Positions 61,156 through 64,000 of a DNA stretch of 64,000 nucleotides are shown here, piece after piece. This stretch comes from Mucilaginibacter_A sp050954285 (GTDB lineage: Bacteria; Bacteroidota; Bacteroidia; Sphingobacteriales; Sphingobacteriaceae), in assembly GCA_050954285.1 (NCBI GenBank), contig JBPBPL010000011.1:144774-208773 (forward strand), read 5' to 3'. How positions within the stretch are numbered: position 1 is the first letter of the stretch; each line of letters begins with the position of its first letter. Position numbers and translations under genes: made by a program. Under the pieces are notes generated by a model. That model was given only the letters and a program-made list of their open reading frames with translations, was not told the DNA's origin and made no database searches.

Positions 61156-62280
61156 TTACTCCACAAACGGATCAATCAGTTTAATGCTGCCATCCGGTTC
61201 GTGTTTCAGTTCGGTCATTTTCACATTGCGCAAATGGTTTTTGTTGGATAGCTGCGTATCATGATAAAATAAATACCATTTTCCTTTAAACTCAATAATA
61301 GAATGATGAGTTGTCCAGCCCTGAACTGGTTTTAAAAAAGTTCCCTGATAAGTAAACGGGCCATATGGCGTATTGCCGATGGCATAAGCCAGAAAATGCG
61401 TATCGCCGGTAGAATAAGTTAAGTAATACTTGCCGTTATATTTGTGCATCCAGGAACCTTCAAAAAAGCGCCTGTCATGATCTCCGCCCAGTAATGGTTT
61501 TCCTTCTTTGTTCAAAATCACGCCATCTTTTGGCTTCTCAACAAACTCCAGCATATTGGCGGTCAGCTTTACTACTTTTACATTTAAGGCTGGTTTATCA
61601 TTCTGGTTTAAATCTGTTTTAGATCCGTTTGGTTCGTATTTTCCGGTAGACCAACGTTGCAATTGTCCACCCCAAATTCCACCAAAATACATATAAGTAG
61701 AACCATCGGTATCGGTAAAAACAGCCGGATCAATACTGAAACTGCCTGCAATCGGTTTTGCACCAGCTTTAAACGGTCCGGTTGGTTTACTGGAAACAGC
61801 AACACCAATGTGAAAAACGTCCTGCTTGTCTTTCACCGGAAAATACAAATAATACTTACCATTTTTATAGGCTGCATCTGGTGCCCAAAGCTGTTTCCCG
61901 GCCCACGGAATGTTTTTAATATCGAGTGCAATGCCGTTATCTGTAACTTTTCCACCAATTTTATCCATCGACAAAATATGAAAATCACGCATGGCATACT
62001 GGTCGCCATTGTCATTATCCGGGATGCCAGCATCGTAATCATGCGAAGGATAAATGTAAATTTTGCCGTTAAAAACATGTGCCGAAGGATCGGCAGTATA
62101 AATACTCTTTATCAGTGGCTGTGACAGGTATTTTTTACTATCCGGAGATTTGGCTACGCCTGTTTTAACAACATTAGTTGTAGTTTGATTTCCTTTGGAA
62201 GTGGTCTGACAGGAAGCCGTGCCCACCATTGCAGCCAGCACAACCACTGTAGAAAACTTTAAAATTCTTTGTTTATTCAT
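61156..62280 (-). CDS. GH43 family glycoside hydrolase (lipoprotein)
   Basis: A 374-residue predicted lipoprotein (lipobox VGTASCQTTSKG) with a five-bladed GH43 propeller. The catalytic base Asp is in YTADPSAHVFNGKIYIYPSH, the pKa-modulating Asp in QLWAPDAAYKNGKYYLYF, and the acid Glu in FFEGSWMHKYNGKYYLTYST. GH43 enzymes cleave arabinose- or xylose-containing side chains; the subfamily is not decided. It is probably on the cell surface or in the periplasm. No SusC/SusD genes are adjacent, so it is not in a classical polysaccharide utilisation locus. Confidence 0.9.
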   Translation of the reverse strand: MNKQRILKFSTVVVLAAMVGTASCQTTSKGNQTTTNVVKTGVAKSPDSKKYLSQPLIKSIYTADPSAHVFNGKIYIYPSHDYDAGIPDNDNGDQYAMRDFHILSMDKIGGKVTDNGIALDIKNIPWAGKQLWAPDAAYKNGKYYLYFPVKDKQDVFHIGVAVSSKPTGPFKAGAKPIAGSFSIDPAVFTDTDGSTYMYFGGIWGGQLQRWSTGKYEPNGSKTDLNQNDKPALNVKVVKLTANMLEFVEKPKDGVILNKEGKPLLGGDHDRRFFEGSWMHKYNGKYYLTYSTGDTHFLAYAIGNTPYGPFTYQGTFLKPVQGWTTHHSIIEFKGKWYLFYHDTQLSNKNHLRNVKMTELKHEPDGSIKLIDPFVE

Positions 62281-62387
62281 TGAGGAAAGATTTAACAATT
62301 AGGTTTTATGCAATCGATTGTCTGCGTTAAAACTACTTATTTTTAGTAAACAAATCAAACATAAACCGAGAAGTAAAATTAGAGAGG

Positions 62388-62399
62388 ATACTGTTTTTA
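62388..62399 (-). repeat. 12-bp dispersed element (AC type)
   Basis: The plus strand reads ATACTGTTTTTA, exact, followed by GCAGGTAAAAATCAGG. It lies just downstream of the 37-residue membrane-protein gene. Confidence 0.85.
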
Positions 62400-62410
62400 G
62401 CAGGTAAAAA

Positions 62411-62524
62411 TCAGGAAAGATAAACAACCGAGAGGAGCACAAACAGCAAACCCGCAACAATGGTGAGCCAATAAAAAAAGTTGGCTTTCAGGCTGGTATC
62501 TAATTGCTGTTTCAACAAACTCAT
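62411..62524 (-). CDS. 37-residue single-span membrane protein (small ORF)
   Basis: ATG at 62524 to TGA at 62411-62413 encodes 37 residues. A polar, basic N-terminus (SLLKQQLDTSLKANF) is followed by one long hydrophobic helix (FYWLTIVAGLLFVLLSVVYL). A -7 box (TAAATTTG on the minus strand, 62531-62538) lies 6 nt before the ATG, and an AC-type element lies just downstream. The composition and promoter support a real small membrane protein. I do not recognise the family; it could regulate or stabilise a larger membrane complex. Confidence 0.6.
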   Translation of the reverse strand: MSLLKQQLDTSLKANFFYWLTIVAGLLFVLLSVVYLS

Positions 62525-62530
62525 CTGTCA

Positions 62531-62538
62531 CAAATTTA
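62531..62538 (-). promoter_or_regulatory. -7 promoter element of the 37-residue membrane protein gene
   Basis: The minus strand reads TAAATTTG, 6 nt before ATG 62524. Confidence 0.45.
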
Positions 62539-62681
62539 AGTTTGTTGTTAAACGAAATTGTTAAGGAAAGGTTAAAGTTATGCCGGAATAATGGTGCAAA
62601 AAACCATTAAATTTATTTCTGATACATTTTTTAACTGATAAAGTGTATAGATGAAATAGCATCAGATGATAAATATTCAGT

Positions 62682-62722
62682 AAAAAATAAGCATCTGCAA
62701 AATTTACAAATGCTTATTTTTT
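62682..62722 (-). terminator. Terminator of the tRNA-Leu gene
   Basis: AAAAAATAAGCAT at 62682-62694 pairs perfectly with ATGCTTATTTTTT at 62710-62722, and on the minus strand ends in six Ts. Its outer base touches the CCA end of the tRNA. Confidence 0.88.
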
Positions 62723-62808
62723 GGTGCCCACGGAGAGACTCGAACTCTCAAGAGACAATTCTCAACGGCTTCTGAGACCGCAACGTTTACCAATTTCGCC
62801 ACATGGGC
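62722..62808 (-). tRNA. tRNA-Leu (anticodon CAG)
   Basis: On the minus strand the 87 nt fold as a class-II tRNA. The acceptor stem is GCCCATG paired with CGTGGGC, the D arm contains GGCGAAATTGGTAAAC, the anticodon loop is CTCAGAA with anticodon CAG, a long variable arm follows, and the T arm has GAGAGTTCGAGTCTCTC. The discriminator is A, and CCA is encoded. It reads CUG codons. A -7 box lies at 62866-62873 and a terminator follows directly. Confidence 0.97.
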
Positions 62809-62831
62809 CTTTTATCAGGAAAAATGAGCTG

Positions 62832-62843
62832 TAAAAACAGTAT
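62832..62843 (+). repeat. 12-bp dispersed element (AC type) upstream of tRNA-Leu
   Basis: TAAAAACAGTAT, exact, followed by C. It lies between the tRNA promoter and the tRNA 5' end, so it would be in the transcribed leader. Confidence 0.85.
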
Positions 62844-62865
62844 CCAATATTCCTTTAGCGGGTTG

Positions 62866-62873
62866 CAAATATA
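62866..62873 (-). promoter_or_regulatory. -7 promoter element of tRNA-Leu
   Basis: The minus strand reads TATATTTG followed by C, 57 nt upstream of the tRNA 5' end. Confidence 0.5.
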
Positions 62874-62923
62874 ATGCTTTCGCATATACCTGTTTAACAA
62901 ATATGCATTTTGCCCGGTATAAT

Positions 62924-62931
62924 TATATTTG
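62924..62931 (+). promoter_or_regulatory. Possible -7 promoter element of the propeller gene
   Basis: TATATTTG, 42 nt before the ATG at 62974, in the divergent gap with tRNA-Leu. Confidence 0.4.
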
Positions 62932-62973
62932 GTAAATCTTTGGCTTTAAAAATGAATATTTACATTCAACAGC

Positions 62974-63996
62974 ATGAAAAATTATTGTTATTTTCTAATT
63001 TTCTTCTTGTGTTTTTCTGCTGATAGTCAGGCACAAAAAATACAAATACTGCAACAGGATACTGCAACGAGCATCCGGGGTTTGTTTGTGGTAGATGATC
63101 AGGTAGCCTGGTTGAGCGGCAGCAAAGGACACGTTGCTATCAGTACGAATGGTGGTAAAACCTGGAAATGGCAGCAGGTAAAAGGTTTTGAAAAGAGCGA
63201 TTTTAGAGATGTAGAGGCTTTTTCTGCTACAGAAGCCATCATTATAAGTTCGGGCACGCCAGCTTTAGTTTTAAGAACAGTTGATGCGGGTGAGAATTGG
63301 AAAGTGGTTTATCGCAATGATGACAAAGCTTGGTTTTTGGATGAAATGACTTTTATTAGTAAAAAGCATGGTTATATTTTGGGAGACCCAATAAATGGAA
63401 AGTTTGTGTTACTGGAAACAGCGAATGGAGGATGGAGCTGGAAAACAGCTGATTATTTACCTTCAGCATTACCGGATGAAGCTGCTTTTGCAGCAAGCGG
63501 AACCGGAATTACACAGGAACCTTATAGTCACAATTTCTATTTTGTTACCGGCGGCAAAGTTTCACGCGTTTTTATTTGGATCAAAGGGAAGTTTCATAGC
63601 GAACCGCTTCCTTTGAAACAAGGATTGCCAAGTCAGGGCGCATTTTCAATAGCAGCAGGTGGCTCCAGGCTTATTATTGTTGGGGGCGATTACCAGCATC
63701 CCGAAAATAAAGATTTCATAGCATGTTTCTATAACGGCAAAAAAGGCATAAATAGCAGCAAAAATATTCGGCTAAGTACTACACAGCCTATGGGTTTTCA
63801 ATCTTGTGTTAGTTTTTTAGGTGAGCATGTTTTTCTATCAACAGGTACATCAGGCACTAATATCTCTCGTGATGGCGGCGAAAACTGGCAGCCAGTTGAT
63901 GGCAGCAGTTTTAATGTTTGCCGTAAAGCAAAGCGTGGAAACTTGGTTTTATTGGCCGGCGATAAAGGTAAAATTGCTAAATTTATAAATCATTAG
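62974..63996 (+). CDS. Exported Ycf48/BNR-like beta-propeller protein
   Basis: A 340-residue exported protein with a signal peptide (KNYCYFLIFFLCFSADSQAQ). Repeated propeller blades carry Asp-box-like turns: STNGGKTWKWQQ, TVDAGENWKVV, TANGGWSWKTA and SRDGGENWQPV, with the Ycf48-like phrase DDQVAWLSGSKGHVAIS. Such proteins in Bacteroidota are often labelled oxidoreductase or photosystem II stability factor-like. Here there is no photosystem, so it is best seen as a secreted propeller of unknown ligand. It is complete, with the stop codon at 63994-63996. Confidence 0.82.
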   Translation: MKNYCYFLIFFLCFSADSQAQKIQILQQDTATSIRGLFVVDDQVAWLSGSKGHVAISTNGGKTWKWQQVKGFEKSDFRDVEAFSATEAIIISSGTPALVLRTVDAGENWKVVYRNDDKAWFLDEMTFISKKHGYILGDPINGKFVLLETANGGWSWKTADYLPSALPDEAAFAASGTGITQEPYSHNFYFVTGGKVSRVFIWIKGKFHSEPLPLKQGLPSQGAFSIAAGGSRLIIVGGDYQHPENKDFIACFYNGKKGINSSKNIRLSTTQPMGFQSCVSFLGEHVFLSTGTSGTNISRDGGENWQPVDGSSFNVCRKAKRGNLVLLAGDKGKIAKFINH

Positions 63997-64000
63997 GCTG

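Noticed and set aside
1005..62843. The dispersed word as a Chi- or KOPS-like polar replication or recombination signal
   Set aside because: Both orientations are mixed along the whole window (about 20 plus, 26 minus) with no switch point, whereas Chi and KOPS are strongly strand-biased. Not excluded at genome scale.
1005..62843. The dispersed word as a promoter or operator
   Set aside because: It occurs inside genes and between convergent genes as often as upstream of genes, and it does not match TAnnTTTG or TTTG boxes.
1..64000. CRISPR arrays, insertion sequences, prophage, rRNA
   Set aside because: I looked for regularly spaced direct repeats, transposase motifs, phage genes and rRNA sequence and saw none; the dispersed 12-bp word is not regularly spaced.

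Overview
The window is a chromosomal segment of a Bacteroidota bacterium, most like the Sphingobacteriaceae (Pedobacter/Mucilaginibacter type). The evidence is type IX secretion parts (PorT, PorG and a T9SS C-terminal sorting domain), a TamB-like giant protein, the block CBS protein-nadK-porG-uppS-bamA-skp-skp-murI, many -7 promoter elements of the form TAnnTTTG(C), few Shine-Dalgarno sequences, and A+T-rich DNA (roughly 60% by eye). Genus and species are not determined. Almost all genes are intact housekeeping genes. I saw no prophage, transposase, rRNA or CRISPR array.

Layout. 1-0.8 kb: 3'-truncated tamB-like gene (minus). 1.0-4.6 kb: dnaE. 4.6-8.3 kb: outer-membrane protein, trxA, DUF58 protein, class-III aminotransferase. 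8.3-10.2 kb: ECF sigma factor, anti-sigma factor and Spy-like protein. 10.3-13.2 kb: fumarylacetoacetase-like protein, M23 peptidase and bcp operon (minus). 13.3-21.7 kb: small T9SS cargo protein, kup, amino-acid permease, PAP2 phosphatase, cation:proton antiporter, M3 peptidase. 21.8-22.7 kb: Xre/RES toxin-antitoxin pair. 22.7-27.6 kb: UbiA-like prenyltransferase, engB, VOC protein, menG-porT, SDR, YqeY. 27.8-36.6 kb: envelope biogenesis block (alpha/beta hydrolase, CBS, nadK, porG, uppS, bamA, two skp/ompH, murI). 36.7-44.4 kb: nuoH-nuoN, the membrane arm of complex I without nuoA-G. 44.5-54.8 kb: long PurF-type protein, LysE exporter, MFS permease, dCMP deaminase, cmk, lon, LpxR-like protein, TPR protein. 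54.8-64 kb: lipoprotein, gpmI, DUF4783-nadC, plsY, M48 lipoprotein, formylglycine-generating-enzyme-like lipoprotein, GH43 lipoprotein, a 37-residue membrane protein missed by size cut-offs, tRNA-Leu(CAG), and a BNR/Ycf48-like propeller protein.

The most unusual signal is not a gene. A 12-bp word, TAAAA followed by AC or GA, then AG, C or T, then AT, occurs about 46 times exactly in these 64 kb. It lies on both strands, inside genes in several reading frames and, much more densely, between genes. There it may form convergent hairpins and may contain start or stop codons. Intergenic copies often carry an AT-rich upstream extension (AAATTTAGGTCGA). My rough chance expectation is about 0.1 copies. 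Abundance, lack of strand bias, hairpin pairing and an AT-tract flank all resemble the DNA uptake sequences of Neisseria and Pasteurellaceae. I know of no such system described in Bacteroidota, so I report it as a candidate uptake or other genome-wide recognition sequence. A second recurring theme is -7 promoter boxes only 3-5 nt upstream of start codons, which predicts leaderless mRNAs.
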